Positions 1-10,774 of a DNA stretch of 64,000 nt are shown piece after piece. Both the position numbers and the translations under genes were made by a program. The notes below the pieces were generated by a model that ran no database searches, was not told where the DNA came from, and was given only the letters and a program-made list of their open reading frames with translations. The stretch covers positions 1-64,000 of the forward strand of contig JAJDBW010000061.1 in assembly GCA_029261155.1 (NCBI GenBank). Direction: 5' to 3'. Every line of letters begins with the position of its first letter. Position 1 is the first letter of the stretch. This stretch comes from Nitrospirota bacterium (GTDB taxonomy: Bacteria; Nitrospirota; Nitrospiria; SBBL01; JAADHI01).

Positions 1-79
1 TACCGGCTCAACCAGAGCAATAAAAGAAAAAACAAAGGGAAGTAACAGGTAAAAAAAGGGAATGATTAAGTAAAGATCT

Positions 80-742
80 TTAACCTAGGTGGCCCACTTT
101 TGCGGCGCCACGCTGGCTCCTTTTTACAACGCCATTGACAGATCCAGAAGGGCTCCAACGTATGGGTATTTCCTGACGCCTCGAATAGACAATATCTGAG
201 GCACTTAAGGGCGACGTAATTTCGAAACTGGCGGGGAGAACGATTTTTGAATCGGGCGCGCTGGTCTTATTTCTTCGTATTAAGGAGACGATAAACTCGG
301 TCTCCGGGTCCGCAACGTCAAAGACCGTATGATACCAAACCCCTTTTGGACCCAACTGGCGATGACCCAAGAAATCAAATGTGAGGTCTTCGCTTGCTGT
401 CATTCTTTTTTGACCATCGGATAATTGATTGATACGATTGAAAAGATTTTCTGAAAGATGAATTTCATCGGGATGCCCCAACACAGAGGCTATTAAATGA
501 TCGCCCTCTTCTAGATCCAAAAAGCTGGTCGTGTTTCCGCCTACTTTCAGTTGCGCTTCAACTGCAATGGTTTTGCCGTTATCGTTTGTCACATGGATTT
601 CTGCAAAAATGTCTTTTGTAAATACGCCTTGCGACCCGACTTTTGAATTCGAGTCGCCACAAGCCCAAAGGGGAAGGACGAGAATGACAACGAGGCCTCG
701 ACTTAGAAAAATGCTCAGATTAAAAGCGATAGCTTCCTCCAA
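80..742 (-). CDS. Putative lipoprotein of unknown function
   Basis: ORF with hydrophobic N-terminus ending in a lipobox-like LPLWAC; no recognised domain. Confidence 0.5.
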   Translation of the reverse strand: MEEAIAFNLSIFLSRGLVVILVLPLWACGDSNSKVGSQGVFTKDIFAEIHVTNDNGKTIAVEAQLKVGGNTTSFLDLEEGDHLIASVLGHPDEIHLSENLFNRINQLSDGQKRMTASEDLTFDFLGHRQLGPKGVWYHTVFDVADPETEFIVSLIRRNKTSAPDSKIVLPASFEITSPLSASDIVYSRRQEIPIRWSPSGSVNGVVKRSQRGAAKVGHLG

Positions 743-1259
743 TCGCGATACGATCTATTGTGCTGCCACTAATACCAAAATACATTTCCATATTCAGGAA
801 AACGCCGACCTTGGGACTATACTGAAGGCCTAAGCCGCCACTTACCCAAGCATCCGTTCCCTTATCCTTTCCAAGGGGATTCCCTAGGAATCGGGCGTCC
901 GCACGCCAATGGTATAGACCCGCCTTAAAATCAAAATGGAGAATATCGAAGAGCGGAAATCCTTTTATCGCGGCTAGGGTAAATCCCTCGACTTTAATAT
1001 CGGTATCCTGGGCTTTCTTTGTAGAAAATCGACCGAGATTTAAATATCCAAGGTCAATATTCATAAAATCTAAATCGATACCCAAAGTAAAGTTGGCACT
1101 GGGCGCGACTTTGAATGCGGATTGTCGCACTTCTGAGCCACCCAGAGAAATACTTACGAGGATCGGTGGCCTCTCGGCTTGCACCTCATGTTTACTGCTG
1201 AAAAGAAGAAATACGCTAAACAAAAAAAGTAGGGTTATGCGATATTTCAAAGTCACCAC
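720..1259 (-). CDS. Putative outer-membrane beta-barrel protein
   Basis: Signal peptide (LLFLFSVFLLFSSKHEVQA), alternating amphipathic strands, C-terminal GGSYRF ending in Phe. Confidence 0.6.
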   Translation of the reverse strand: MVTLKYRITLLFLFSVFLLFSSKHEVQAERPPILVSISLGGSEVRQSAFKVAPSANFTLGIDLDFMNIDLGYLNLGRFSTKKAQDTDIKVEGFTLAAIKGFPLFDILHFDFKAGLYHWRADARFLGNPLGKDKGTDAWVSGGLGLQYSPKVGVFLNMEMYFGISGSTIDRIAIGGSYRF

Positions 1260-1537
1260 AGTGCTCTAGGATGATCGGAATGGGATAAAACACACGCAAA
1301 TTTCTTATCATAATTCTATAAAAATCACGCTCAAATGAAAAGACGTATTTTCTGCATCATTTTTTATCGGTCATTAAGCGATATTTGATAATGGTTTAAC
1401 GAAAGGATTAGGATAATGCTAAGGTCATACTTACATCGACTATTTTTATTGACGGAATGGAGACGTATCACGATTTTTATGTCCGTCTATTTTAAGAAAT
1501 CCAATATAAATGATGCGAAAGGATAAGGAGGAGGAAA

Positions 1538-1924
1538 ATGGGTTATTACTTTAATAAAATAGTGTCGATGCCATTTGATGAAGCGATTGCTAAGCTTACA
1601 GAAGCGTTGCAAAAGGAGGGTTTCGGCATTCTCAGTGATATTGATGTGAAAGCGACGCTCAAAAAAAAGCTGGATGTCGATTTTAAACGCTATCGCATAT
1701 TAGGTGCATGCAATCCTCAATTTGCCTACAAGGCGCTTCAGGCCGAAGATAAAATCGGGACCCTGCTCCCTTGTAATGTCATCGTTCAAGAATTAGCGGA
1801 GGGTGAGGTTGAAGTCGCGGCGATCGATCCGGCGTCTTCCATGCAGGCCGTAGACAATTCACAATTAAAAGAGATTGCAGGACAGGTTCAAGGAAAACTC
1901 AAACGTATTATTACTGATCTCTAA
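1538..1924 (+). CDS. DUF302 domain protein
   Basis: Sequence typical of DUF302 (MPFDEAIAKLTEALQKEGFGILSDIDVKATLKKKL...LGACNPQFAYKAL...LLPCNVIVQE); RBS ggaggagg just upstream. Confidence 0.85.
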   Translation: MGYYFNKIVSMPFDEAIAKLTEALQKEGFGILSDIDVKATLKKKLDVDFKRYRILGACNPQFAYKALQAEDKIGTLLPCNVIVQELAEGEVEVAAIDPASSMQAVDNSQLKEIAGQVQGKLKRIITDL

Positions 1925-2074
1925 TTCCATATTCTCCTTTTCTATAATCGGCCATCGGCAGCTGGCTTTTGCACCTAACTAATCCTCGCACCTTGTTTAT
2001 GCCGTAGGTCTTGATTTACAATCGATGGGCTAAGCGTAGGATTTTCTTGCCAATAATATAAAAGGAGGTCGAAA

Positions 2075-2431
2075 TTGTCTGAATTGGCGAACAAAACCTG
2101 TACGGCCTGCCGTCCGGGAGCCCCTTTGGCCACTAAAGCTGAAATACAATCCTTTATGCCTCAAATTCCCAAATGGGAAATATTGGAAGTCGAAGGCGTG
2201 AATCGTCTGGTCCGTGATTATGAATTTCAGGGTTTTGCAAAAGCGCTCTCCTTTACGAATCAAATCGGTGCACTTGCCGAAGCGGAGGGACATCACCCTG
2301 CAATTCTCACCGAGTGGGGCAAGGTGAAGGTTTCTTGGTGGACGCATAAGATTAAAGGACTCCATGTGAACGATTTTATCATGGCAGCCAAAACTGATGG
2401 GCTCGCCCAGGCCATGGAAAAAGACAAGTGA
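2075..2431 (+). CDS. phhB: Pterin-4a-carbinolamine dehydratase family
   Basis: PCD/DCoH motifs [33 protein letters not shown]. Confidence 0.9.
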   Translation: MSELANKTCTACRPGAPLATKAEIQSFMPQIPKWEILEVEGVNRLVRDYEFQGFAKALSFTNQIGALAEAEGHHPAILTEWGKVKVSWWTHKIKGLHVNDFIMAAKTDGLAQAMEKDK

Positions 2432-3027
2432 AACGCCTTCACCGAAAAGACTTATTTTGCTGGTCGGAATTTAACGAGACGAACAATATCGATTTTCATG
2501 GTTTTCTGTGGGTAAGGGAGGGTGGCAATGTGTTGATCGATCCGCTTCCCATCACTCCGCATGATGAAGCGCATCTGCATGAATTTGGACCTGTTGCAGC
2601 CATCATTTGTACCAATTCGGATCATGTTCGTGCGACTCTACGGATCGCAGAGATTTCAGGTGCTAAGGTTATGGGACCGGCGGCAGAGCAAAGCACCTTT
2701 CCAATCGATTGCACAAGATGGCTAAAGGAAGGCGATGAGGTCTTTCCGGGTCTCCGTGTTTTGGAAATGGCCGGATCAAAGACACCCGGAGAATTAGCCT
2801 TATTGCTGGGCGATACGACTTTGATTACCGGGGATTTAATTCGATGTCACATCGGCGGAGCGCTTTGTTTATTGCCCGATGCAAAGCTAAGCGACAAAGA
2901 AAGCGCGTTGGCCTCCGTTAAGCGTTTATTGGATTTTCCCAAACTAGATTCCATATTACCAGGTGACGGCTGGCCGGTTTTTAATGGCGCAAAAGACCGA
3001 CTCACTGAACTCATCAAAGGGGCATAA
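2428..3027 (+). CDS. Metallo-beta-lactamase-fold protein with degenerate metal site
   Basis: MBL-like layout ([25 protein letters not shown]), but HxHxDH is replaced by CTNSDH. Confidence 0.65.
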   Translation: MKRLHRKDLFCWSEFNETNNIDFHGFLWVREGGNVLIDPLPITPHDEAHLHEFGPVAAIICTNSDHVRATLRIAEISGAKVMGPAAEQSTFPIDCTRWLKEGDEVFPGLRVLEMAGSKTPGELALLLGDTTLITGDLIRCHIGGALCLLPDAKLSDKESALASVKRLLDFPKLDSILPGDGWPVFNGAKDRLTELIKGA

Positions 3028-3100
3028 CTTTTAGAAAATACATAGCCAAGAGATCGACCGAACGATACCATTGAATAAACAAAACATTAAAGGTGCACTG

Positions 3101-3451
3101 ATGAAATTAAGCCTCTTTCACAACCCAAAATGCAGCAAGAGTCGGGAAGCACTCCAACTGCTTAAAGACAAAGGCATCGACCCGGAAATCATCCTCTATC
3201 TTAAAACCCCGCCATCAGAAAGCGAGTTAAAAGACATTGTAGCCAAATTGAATCTCTCCCCCAAAGAACTCCTTCGCTTTAAAGAAGCTCAAGCAATGAC
3301 CTTAGGTTTATCTTTCTCCGACGCTCGATCAGACAAAGAATGGATCAAACTCATGTGCGACTACCCCATTTTAATCGAACGCCCGATCCTCATCACATCA
3401 GGCAAGGCGATTATCGGCCGTCCACCAGAACGTATCTTTGATCTGATCTAA
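3101..3451 (+). CDS. arsC: ArsC-family (glutaredoxin-dependent) arsenate reductase
   Basis: HNPKCSKSREALQLLKDKGI ... RPILITSGKAIIGRPPERI; start taken at internal MKLSLFHNPKCS rather than the ORF start at 3071. Confidence 0.88.
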   Translation: MKLSLFHNPKCSKSREALQLLKDKGIDPEIILYLKTPPSESELKDIVAKLNLSPKELLRFKEAQAMTLGLSFSDARSDKEWIKLMCDYPILIERPILITSGKAIIGRPPERIFDLI

Positions 3452-3502
3452 TTTCTTTCGAGAGGAGAGCGGTGAACCTTTGAAATGAAGGGAATCTTCT
3501 TC

Positions 3503-4165
3503 TTAGAAATGAAAGGTCACGCCAAAGTCGGCACGATCTTCGTCTAGTTTAAAGTAGGGGATGAAGCTATCGTCCTGGGAACTCATGCGGTAGTAGTTAA
3601 TCGCGCTTTGCAAGAGGGCTGCGCCAGCGATGGCATGAGGGGAGATCCCCGTTTCCTGAGAGATACCAACGGGATCGTAACTCGGATCTTTGCTGTCTTG
3701 AATATAGAAAGACCAGATGCTATACCAAAGAAAATCTGTTCCTGAAAAGAACATCAGTGTTTTATTATAAGTGGTCGGGAACCTTCGGTAATCGCTAAGC
3801 GCCAGATTAAAAAGATGGTTTGAAGCCACAACGCCAGCCGCACGAAAAGGGAGAACCGATTCAGGTTCAATCGATTTTACCGAGGAAACGCCAAGAAAGA
3901 AATTCCCGTCCTGGTTTTTGAAAAAATCCATTCTTGGATTCTCTCCCTCAACCATCGTCGCAGCGATATGGTGTCCAGACTCATGCGCGGCAATCTGTGT
4001 TAAAAATGCCGCGCCCCCTTGGACAAAATCGCTCAATTCCATGGCTGAAACTTTGGCGTTTAACGAAAGAAAGATCAATAGAAAAGCCGCGCCAAGGAAT
4101 GTATTTCTTGTCTTGATTGTTTTCTGTACCAACGCTTTTATTTTCTTTGTCGTTTTCATCTTCAT
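3503..4165 (-). CDS. Hypothetical exported/membrane protein with HExxH motif
   Basis: Hydrophobic N-terminus, AAHESGHHIAA motif, C-terminal FHF. Confidence 0.5.
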   Translation of the reverse strand: MKMKTTKKIKALVQKTIKTRNTFLGAAFLLIFLSLNAKVSAMELSDFVQGGAAFLTQIAAHESGHHIAATMVEGENPRMDFFKNQDGNFFLGVSSVKSIEPESVLPFRAAGVVASNHLFNLALSDYRRFPTTYNKTLMFFSGTDFLWYSIWSFYIQDSKDPSYDPVGISQETGISPHAIAGAALLQSAINYYRMSSQDDSFIPYFKLDEDRADFGVTFHF

Positions 4166-4510
4166 TCTCTACCTTCAAACTTAAGGCTAATCCTCATCCC
4201 GGTATTGATCAATCCCCTCAAACGAGGGGGCTAGGCGCTCATTATTCCTCTAAGTTGTTAATAATAAATGGATTATCAAGGCTAACGCAATGAGATAAAA
4301 TTCGACGAATTCGCTTGAGTTTCCTTAATTTGAAAATAAGTGGTGCGCGAATAAGACGTCGATACTCACAGCTGGATACGCTAAATATACGATGGGATGA
4401 ATGGAACGAATTAAATTTCGGCTAGGAACTCATGAGGAGAGATGGGATTTAGTTGATGGGAATTCGTTTATTTTATATTTTGCCATTCGGAGAGGACGAA
4501 GCGCTTCGTT

Positions 4511-5920
4511 TTACTTTTTCGTGAGATAGGCCTCAATTCCTTGAGCGGCATCTCGACCTTCTCGAATGGCCCAAACAATTAAGGAAGCTCCGAGCTTGAC
4601 GTCACCAGCAGCAAAGACACCGTCGATATTGGTCATATGATTTTCGTCGACAATCACACTACCGCGCGCGTTCGTCTTTACACCGAGGTCATTAAGGAGG
4701 CCTTCCTTTTTCGGCCCCGTAAAGCCCATCGCCAATAACACAAGGTCGGCCTTAATCTCAAAATCACTACCGGGAATCTCGATAATCTTGCTTCCTCCTG
4801 AATCGTTGATAATCATCTCAACACGGACGGCATGAAGTTTCTCCACATGGCCACTCGATCCAGAAAAACGTTTTGTCAAAAAAGACCATTCCCGCAAACC
4901 CCCTTCCTCATGTGCCGGAGAAGTTCTCAGTTGCATCGGCCATAAGGGCCACGGCGTCGATTCCGCGCGTTTCGGGGGTGGTTCGGGTAGGAGTTCGACT
5001 TGTCGCACCTCGCGCGCGCCCTGTCGATGACAAGTGCCTAGACAATCCGCACCCGTGTCTCCGCCTCCGAGAATCACGACATGCTTGTTATGTGCCGAAA
5101 TGAGCTCAGCGGGATCGATTGTGTCTCCGGCGCCTATTTTATTTTGTTGAGTTAAAAAATCCATCGCAAGGTGAACCCCATTGAGTTCTCGGCCGGGGAC
5201 AGGAAGATCCCGAGCGGCTTCGGCCCCCATTGAAAGGCAGACGGCATCAAATTCCGTATTAAGGGTCTCAATGGATAGATCTTTTCCAACCGTCACTTGC
5301 GTCTTAAAAATGACGCCTTCAGTCCGTAATTGTTTCAGACGTCGATCAATATAGGTTTTTTCCATTTTAAAATCCGGAATGCCATAACGGAGCAGGCCAC
5401 CAATTCGGTCCGACTTTTCAAAAACGGTCACCTGGTGTCCATTGCGGCGGAGCTGTTGTGCCGCGGCAAGCCCTGCCGGGCCCGAACCCACCACGGCCAC
5501 CTTTTTACCGGTATCGCGTTTAGGCATTACCGGCGCCACCCAGCCTTCGGAAAAACCTTTTTCGATAATATTCCACTCCAGCACGCGGATTGAAACGGGT
5601 TTTTCAATGAGGCCAAGAACACAAGCAGACTCGCAGGGGGCCGGGCAAAGCCGACCGGTAAATTCCGGAAAGTTATTGGTGACATGCAGGGCTTTTAAGG
5701 CATCTTTCCAGCGGTCTTGGGCAACCAAGGTGTTCCACTCAGGGATAATATTTTGAACCGGACAACCGGAATAGCCTTGGCAAAAAGGCACGCCGCAGTC
5801 CATGCACCTGGCGCCTTGCTGCTTGAGGGTCTCGTCCGGGATTGGCTTGTAGATTTCACGCCAGTCCAACACCCGTTCTTCGACAGAACGTTTCCGTGGC
5901 CCCTTTCTTTGTAATTTCAT
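4511..5920 (-). CDS. gltD: Glutamate synthase small subunit
   Basis: GltD signatures CMDCGVPFCQGYSGCPVQNIIPEWN, GSGPAGLAAAQQLRRNGHQVTVFE; start chosen at MKLQRKGPRKRSVEER. Confidence 0.95.
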   Translation of the reverse strand: MKLQRKGPRKRSVEERVLDWREIYKPIPDETLKQQGARCMDCGVPFCQGYSGCPVQNIIPEWNTLVAQDRWKDALKALHVTNNFPEFTGRLCPAPCESACVLGLIEKPVSIRVLEWNIIEKGFSEGWVAPVMPKRDTGKKVAVVGSGPAGLAAAQQLRRNGHQVTVFEKSDRIGGLLRYGIPDFKMEKTYIDRRLKQLRTEGVIFKTQVTVGKDLSIETLNTEFDAVCLSMGAEAARDLPVPGRELNGVHLAMDFLTQQNKIGAGDTIDPAELISAHNKHVVILGGGDTGADCLGTCHRQGAREVRQVELLPEPPPKRAESTPWPLWPMQLRTSPAHEEGGLREWSFLTKRFSGSSGHVEKLHAVRVEMIINDSGGSKIIEIPGSDFEIKADLVLLAMGFTGPKKEGLLNDLGVKTNARGSVIVDENHMTNIDGVFAAGDVKLGASLIVWAIREGRDAAQGIEAYLTKK

Positions 5921-5933
5921 AAAACCTCTAGGA

Positions 5934-8900
5934 TCACCCACGGATCGTCGCCTCCTTCGCCTTTCTATCCTCAAGTACCTTTTTATATTCTACGGAAATC
6001 ACCTTAACGAAATGCGGCAACATCGTGTCCCATTGGCTCAGAATCATTTCTGCTTTAGCACTTTGTGTATAACGGACATGTTTTTCGATTAAGGCCTTGA
6101 GTGACTCTATATCTTCAGCAACTCGAACGGGTTCTAATTCGACGAGGCTTAAGTTGCATTGTCGTTCGAAGGTATTGTCTTCATTAAAAACGAAAGCCAG
6201 ACCGCCGCTCATTCCTGCCGCAAAGTTTCGGCCCGTTTTTCCCAGGACGACAACAGTGCCGCCCGTCATGTATTCGCAACCATGGTCGCCGACGCCTTCA
6301 ACTACAGCCACTGCGCCGCTGTTTCGCACGGCGAATCGTTCTCCAGCCAGGCCGTAAAAATAACCCTCACCGCCGGTCGCCCCATAGAGCGAAGTATTTC
6401 CAATCAGAATGGTTTCTTCTGGTTTAAAAAGCGAGGCCTTGGGTGGATAAACGATCAAGCGTCCACCGGAGAGGCCTTTTCCTGTGTAATCGTTGGCATC
6501 GCCTTCTAGGGTCAAGGTGACACCTTTAACGCAAAATGCACCAAAGCTTTGTCCCGCAGTGCCTTTAAAATTAAAGCGGATCATATCGTCAGGAAGGCCA
6601 TCCGCTCCATACTGTTTCGCGATCTTGCCCGAAAGCATTGCTCCCACTGTTCGATGGACATTACGAATAGGGAGATCGATCTCGATCGGGGTCTTCTCTT
6701 CGAGCGCCGGTTTGGCCAATTCTATTAATTTATGATCGAGGGCCTTATCCAGGCCATGATCTTGTGCCTGCACGCAAGAAACGGCGACTTTCGAATCCAC
6801 TTTGGGCTGATAGAGCATTCCGGAAAGGTCCAAGCCACGGGCTTTCCAATGATCTAGGGTCTTTGGCGCGCGTAACATGTCCGAGCGGCCGATCACATCT
6901 TCAATGCGCCGGAAGCCAAGATGAGCCATGAGTTCCCGAACTTCCTCTGCAATAAATTTAAAAAAGGTGACAACGTCTTCCGGACGACCGCGATAATGTT
7001 TACGTAGCTCCGGGTCTTGGGTGGCGATGCCAACCGGACAGGTATTTAGATGACACTTGCGCATCATAATACACCCTTCCACGATCAGGGGCGCCGTGGA
7101 AAAACCGAATTCTTCCGCACCCAGAAAAGCGGCGACAATAACATCACGACCGGTTTTAAATTGCCCATCGGTTTGAATGCGTGTTCGCCCACGAAGATCG
7201 TTTAGCACAAGTGTTTGATGCGTTTCCGCCAATCCCAATTCCCATGGAAGTCCTGCATACTTAATAGAAGACGCGGCGGCGGCGCCTGTTCCTCCCGAAT
7301 CCCCTGAGATTAAGATCAAGTCGGCATGGGCCTTTGCGACACCTGCCGCCACAGTGCCAACGCCGACTTCGGAAACAAGTTTTACGGAAACCGCTGCCGT
7401 GGGATTGACATTTTTCAGATCGAAAATCAGTTGCGCCAAGTCTTCAATCGAATAAATGTCGTGATGGGGCGGAGGCGAAATCAGTGAGACCCCCGGAGTT
7501 GAAAAACGCAATTTGGCGATGATTTCATCGACCTTGTGACCGGGGAGCTGACCGCCTTCACCCGGTTTAGCGCCCTGGGCGATTTTAATTTGCAGCTCAC
7601 TGGCGTTGACCATGTAATCCGTCGTCACCCCGAACCGGCCGGAAGCAACCTGCTTGATGGCGCTGTTGCGTTCGTCGTGATAGCGCTCCGGATCTTCGCC
7701 CCCTTCGCCGGTGTTGCTGCGTCCGCCGATTTGGTTCATTGCGATGGCCAGCGTTTCGTGCGATTCTCGACTAATCGCACCATATGACATAGCTCCCGTT
7801 GTAAATCGCTTCAGAATTTCCGAGACCGGCTCGACTTCTTCGATCGGAATCGAATCCGTTTCTCTGAAGCTTAAAAGGCCTCTTAAGGACGAATGGCGTT
7901 TCGATTCATCATTCACAATCTGAGTGAATTTCTTAAAGGTATCGTAGTTGTTCTGCCTACAGGCATGCTGTAGGGTCGCGATGGTTTCCGGATTCCAGTT
8001 GTGATGTTCCCCCTGAATTCGGTAGTGGTACTCTCCGCCGAAGTCGAGTTGGGGAATGGGCTGTTCGGTGTGATAGGCCGTTTGATGACGACGAAGGGAT
8101 TCCTCGGCAATCACTTCGATCCCAATGCCGCCAATTCGAGAGGCGGTGCCGGTGAAGTAACGGTCAATCAATTCCTGGCTCAGTCCGATGGCCTCATAAA
8201 TCTGAGCGCCGCAATAGCTCTGTACCGTCGAGATGCCCATCTTGGAAAAAACTTTTAAAAGGCCTTTATTAATTGCTTTGATATATTTTGTGGCCGCCGT
8301 CGTCTCGTCAATTGTCTCAGGGAAATAGCCTTCGCGTGAAATATCGGTCAGTGTTTCGAAGGCAAGATAGGGATTGATGGCACCCGCGCCATAGCCAATA
8401 AGGAGGGCGAAATGAGGCACCTCCCGTGCTTCGCCGGTTTCGACAATCAGACCGACTTCCGTGCGTAAGGCTTCGCGAATAAGATGATGATGAACGGCCG
8501 AGATGGCGAGTAGGGAGGGGATGGGCGCCCATTCACCATCGATCCCTCGATCGCTTAAGATGATAAATTTACATCCGTCTTCGATCGCGGTGCTGACCTC
8601 GCGGCAAAGTTTATCGATGGCCGTCGCCATCTCTTTTGGACCGTTTGCGGCGCGGAAAAGGGTATTGAGCGTAATGGCTTTAAAGTCACCGTCCGAGATC
8701 TGGCGTATTTTTTCGAGATCGGCATTGGTTAAGATGGGTTGTTGAACCTTAATGCGCCGCGCATGCTCCGGGGTTTCCCCCAAAAGATTCGCCTTCGGGC
8801 CGATGGTCGTAATGAGCGACATCACAAGGTGTTCCCGAATGGGATCAATCGGCGGATTGGTCACTTGGGCAAAGAGTTGCTTGAAATATTTAAACAAGAG

Positions 8901-10475
8901 TTGAGGCTGATCCGATAAGACGGCCAAGGGCGTATCGTTGCCCATGGAGCTGATTGCCTCTTCCCCAGAGAGCGCCATGGGCGCAAGGAGCAGTTTCATA
9001 TCTTCAATGGTATAACCGAAGGTCTGCTGCCGTTGACGTAGCGAGGCATGGTCGGGCTGAAGCAGGTTGAGTGGCTCGGGAAGATCGTCGATGCTGATGC
9101 GGTTTTCCAAAACCCAGGCGCGATAGGGCTTTTGGGAAGCCATCGTCGCCTTAATGTCTTCGTCATCGATAATGCGGCCTTGAACGGTGTCGATCAAAAA
9201 CATTTTACCCGGCTGAAGGCGACCTTTGCTGCGGATTTCTTCGGGTCGAAAGGGGAGGACGCCCGTTTCGGAAGCCAAAACCACCAGGTCATCTTGTGTG
9301 ACAAGATAACGCGCGGGGCGAAGGCCGTTTCGATCAAGCGTCGCCCCGATCACTTTGCCGTCTGTAAAGGCGATTGCCGCCGGTCCATCCCAAGGTTCCA
9401 TCATCGCGGCGTGATATTCGTAAAAGCCTCGTAGGTCGAGATTCATGTGGGGATTGCCGGCCCAGGCCTCTGGAATCAGCATCATCATGGCGTGAGGGAG
9501 CGATCGTCCGCCCATGACCAAAAATTCGAGGGCGTTGTCGAAACAAGCAGAATCGCTTTGTTCTTCGCTAATAATGGGGAAGAGATCCTCGATTTTTTCT
9601 CCAAATACATTTGACGAAAGTCGCCCTTGCCGCGCCCGCATCCAATTAATATTTCCCTTGAGGGCATTTATCTCGCCATTGTGGCAGGTATAGCGATAGG
9701 GGTGAGCCAGCGGCCAAGCAGGAAAGGTGTTCGTCGAGAACCGGGAATGCACGAGGGCCATCGCGCTGACGGTCATCGGATCCTCAAGATCCGGATAAAA
9801 GCGCGGAAGCTGTTCAGGGAGCATGAGCCCTTTGTAAATAATGGTGCTGGATGAGAGGCTGCAGATATAAAATGAGGTTTTGTCTTCAATGGCGGAATCA
9901 CGGACCGCATTTTCAACCCGTTTTCGGATAATATACAGTTTTCGTTCGAATTCGCTTTCATTTAAAATACCCCGGGCGATAAAAATTTGGCGAATACAGG
10001 GTAGGGTTGATCGGGCGACTGAACCGATCTGATCTTCTTTAATCGGCACATCCCGCCAGCCAATCAAACGCTGATCTTCTTCTTCAAGGATCTTTTCGAA
10101 GATCTGCGCACAGGATTGCCGATCATTCGAAATCGGAGGTAGAAAGACCATGCCCACACCGTAGGCCTTTGCACTGGGGAGGTGAAGACCGGTATCTTCG
10201 GCCACCCGCGCGAAGAGGGGATGGGGAATTTGAATGAGAATCCCAGCGCCATCGCCCGTATCGGGATCACTACCCACTGCCCCGCGATGGGCCAAATTTT
10301 CTAGGATTTCGAAGCCCTTTTGAACGATGTCGTGCGAACGGAGGCCTTTAATATTAACGACGAAGCCGATTCCACAACCATCATGTTCAAAAGCAGGATC
10401 GTAAAGTCCTTGTTTGGGAGGAATGATGGGCCTGAAGCTAGGGTTTCTTAAGGGTTTCCTTGGTGTTTTCATCAC
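5934..10475 (-). CDS. gltB: Glutamate synthase large subunit
   Basis: 1513 aa; class II glutaminase N-term (HDGCGIGFVVN), FMN/Fe-S region (CIMMRKCHLNTCPVGIATQ), GXGXG repeats. Confidence 0.96.
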   Translation of the reverse strand: MMKTPRKPLRNPSFRPIIPPKQGLYDPAFEHDGCGIGFVVNIKGLRSHDIVQKGFEILENLAHRGAVGSDPDTGDGAGILIQIPHPLFARVAEDTGLHLPSAKAYGVGMVFLPPISNDRQSCAQIFEKILEEEDQRLIGWRDVPIKEDQIGSVARSTLPCIRQIFIARGILNESEFERKLYIIRKRVENAVRDSAIEDKTSFYICSLSSSTIIYKGLMLPEQLPRFYPDLEDPMTVSAMALVHSRFSTNTFPAWPLAHPYRYTCHNGEINALKGNINWMRARQGRLSSNVFGEKIEDLFPIISEEQSDSACFDNALEFLVMGGRSLPHAMMMLIPEAWAGNPHMNLDLRGFYEYHAAMMEPWDGPAAIAFTDGKVIGATLDRNGLRPARYLVTQDDLVVLASETGVLPFRPEEIRSKGRLQPGKMFLIDTVQGRIIDDEDIKATMASQKPYRAWVLENRISIDDLPEPLNLLQPDHASLRQRQQTFGYTIEDMKLLLAPMALSGEEAISSMGNDTPLAVLSDQPQLLFKYFKQLFAQVTNPPIDPIREHLVMSLITTIGPKANLLGETPEHARRIKVQQPILTNADLEKIRQISDGDFKAITLNTLFRAANGPKEMATAIDKLCREVSTAIEDGCKFIILSDRGIDGEWAPIPSLLAISAVHHHLIREALRTEVGLIVETGEAREVPHFALLIGYGAGAINPYLAFETLTDISREGYFPETIDETTAATKYIKAINKGLLKVFSKMGISTVQSYCGAQIYEAIGLSQELIDRYFTGTASRIGGIGIEVIAEESLRRHQTAYHTEQPIPQLDFGGEYHYRIQGEHHNWNPETIATLQHACRQNNYDTFKKFTQIVNDESKRHSSLRGLLSFRETDSIPIEEVEPVSEILKRFTTGAMSYGAISRESHETLAIAMNQIGGRSNTGEGGEDPERYHDERNSAIKQVASGRFGVTTDYMVNASELQIKIAQGAKPGEGGQLPGHKVDEIIAKLRFSTPGVSLISPPPHHDIYSIEDLAQLIFDLKNVNPTAAVSVKLVSEVGVGTVAAGVAKAHADLILISGDSGGTGAAAASSIKYAGLPWELGLAETHQTLVLNDLRGRTRIQTDGQFKTGRDVIVAAFLGAEEFGFSTAPLIVEGCIMMRKCHLNTCPVGIATQDPELRKHYRGRPEDVVTFFKFIAEEVRELMAHLGFRRIEDVIGRSDMLRAPKTLDHWKARGLDLSGMLYQPKVDSKVAVSCVQAQDHGLDKALDHKLIELAKPALEEKTPIEIDLPIRNVHRTVGAMLSGKIAKQYGADGLPDDMIRFNFKGTAGQSFGAFCVKGVTLTLEGDANDYTGKGLSGGRLIVYPPKASLFKPEETILIGNTSLYGATGGEGYFYGLAGERFAVRNSGAVAVVEGVGDHGCEYMTGGTVVVLGKTGRNFAAGMSGGLAFVFNEDNTFERQCNLSLVELEPVRVAEDIESLKALIEKHVRYTQSAKAEMILSQWDTMLPHFVKVISVEYKKVLEDRKAKEATIRG

Positions 10476-10774
10476 ACGTCATACTTCCTTATTCAGAACG
10501 ATTTATCTTAAAAAAAACCTTATGTAGGTAGCATGTGGACCTTATTTTTGTCAAGCAGATAAGCCCACAGGTCCTTTATTGTTATAGGGAAATTCCAATA
10601 TCGAAGGATTAAAAATCTTGGAAATGAAGTTAAATTATTCCATCAAAATGCGGCATGATAATCCACATCCAAAATACCGTGTTCCCTGTTTTGGGCTTTA
10701 AGACCCACCACAGAATTTATGAAAGTTGACAGCGTCGAGGGGCATTGATAAGATGCCTCTCCGAGGAGATATCC

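Noticed and set aside
4207-4223. CCCCTC-AAAC-GAGGGGG hairpin, considered as a second copy of the 32853 repeat
   Set aside because: Arms do not match the CCCCCTTTGAAAAAGGGGG unit; only a short local palindrome.
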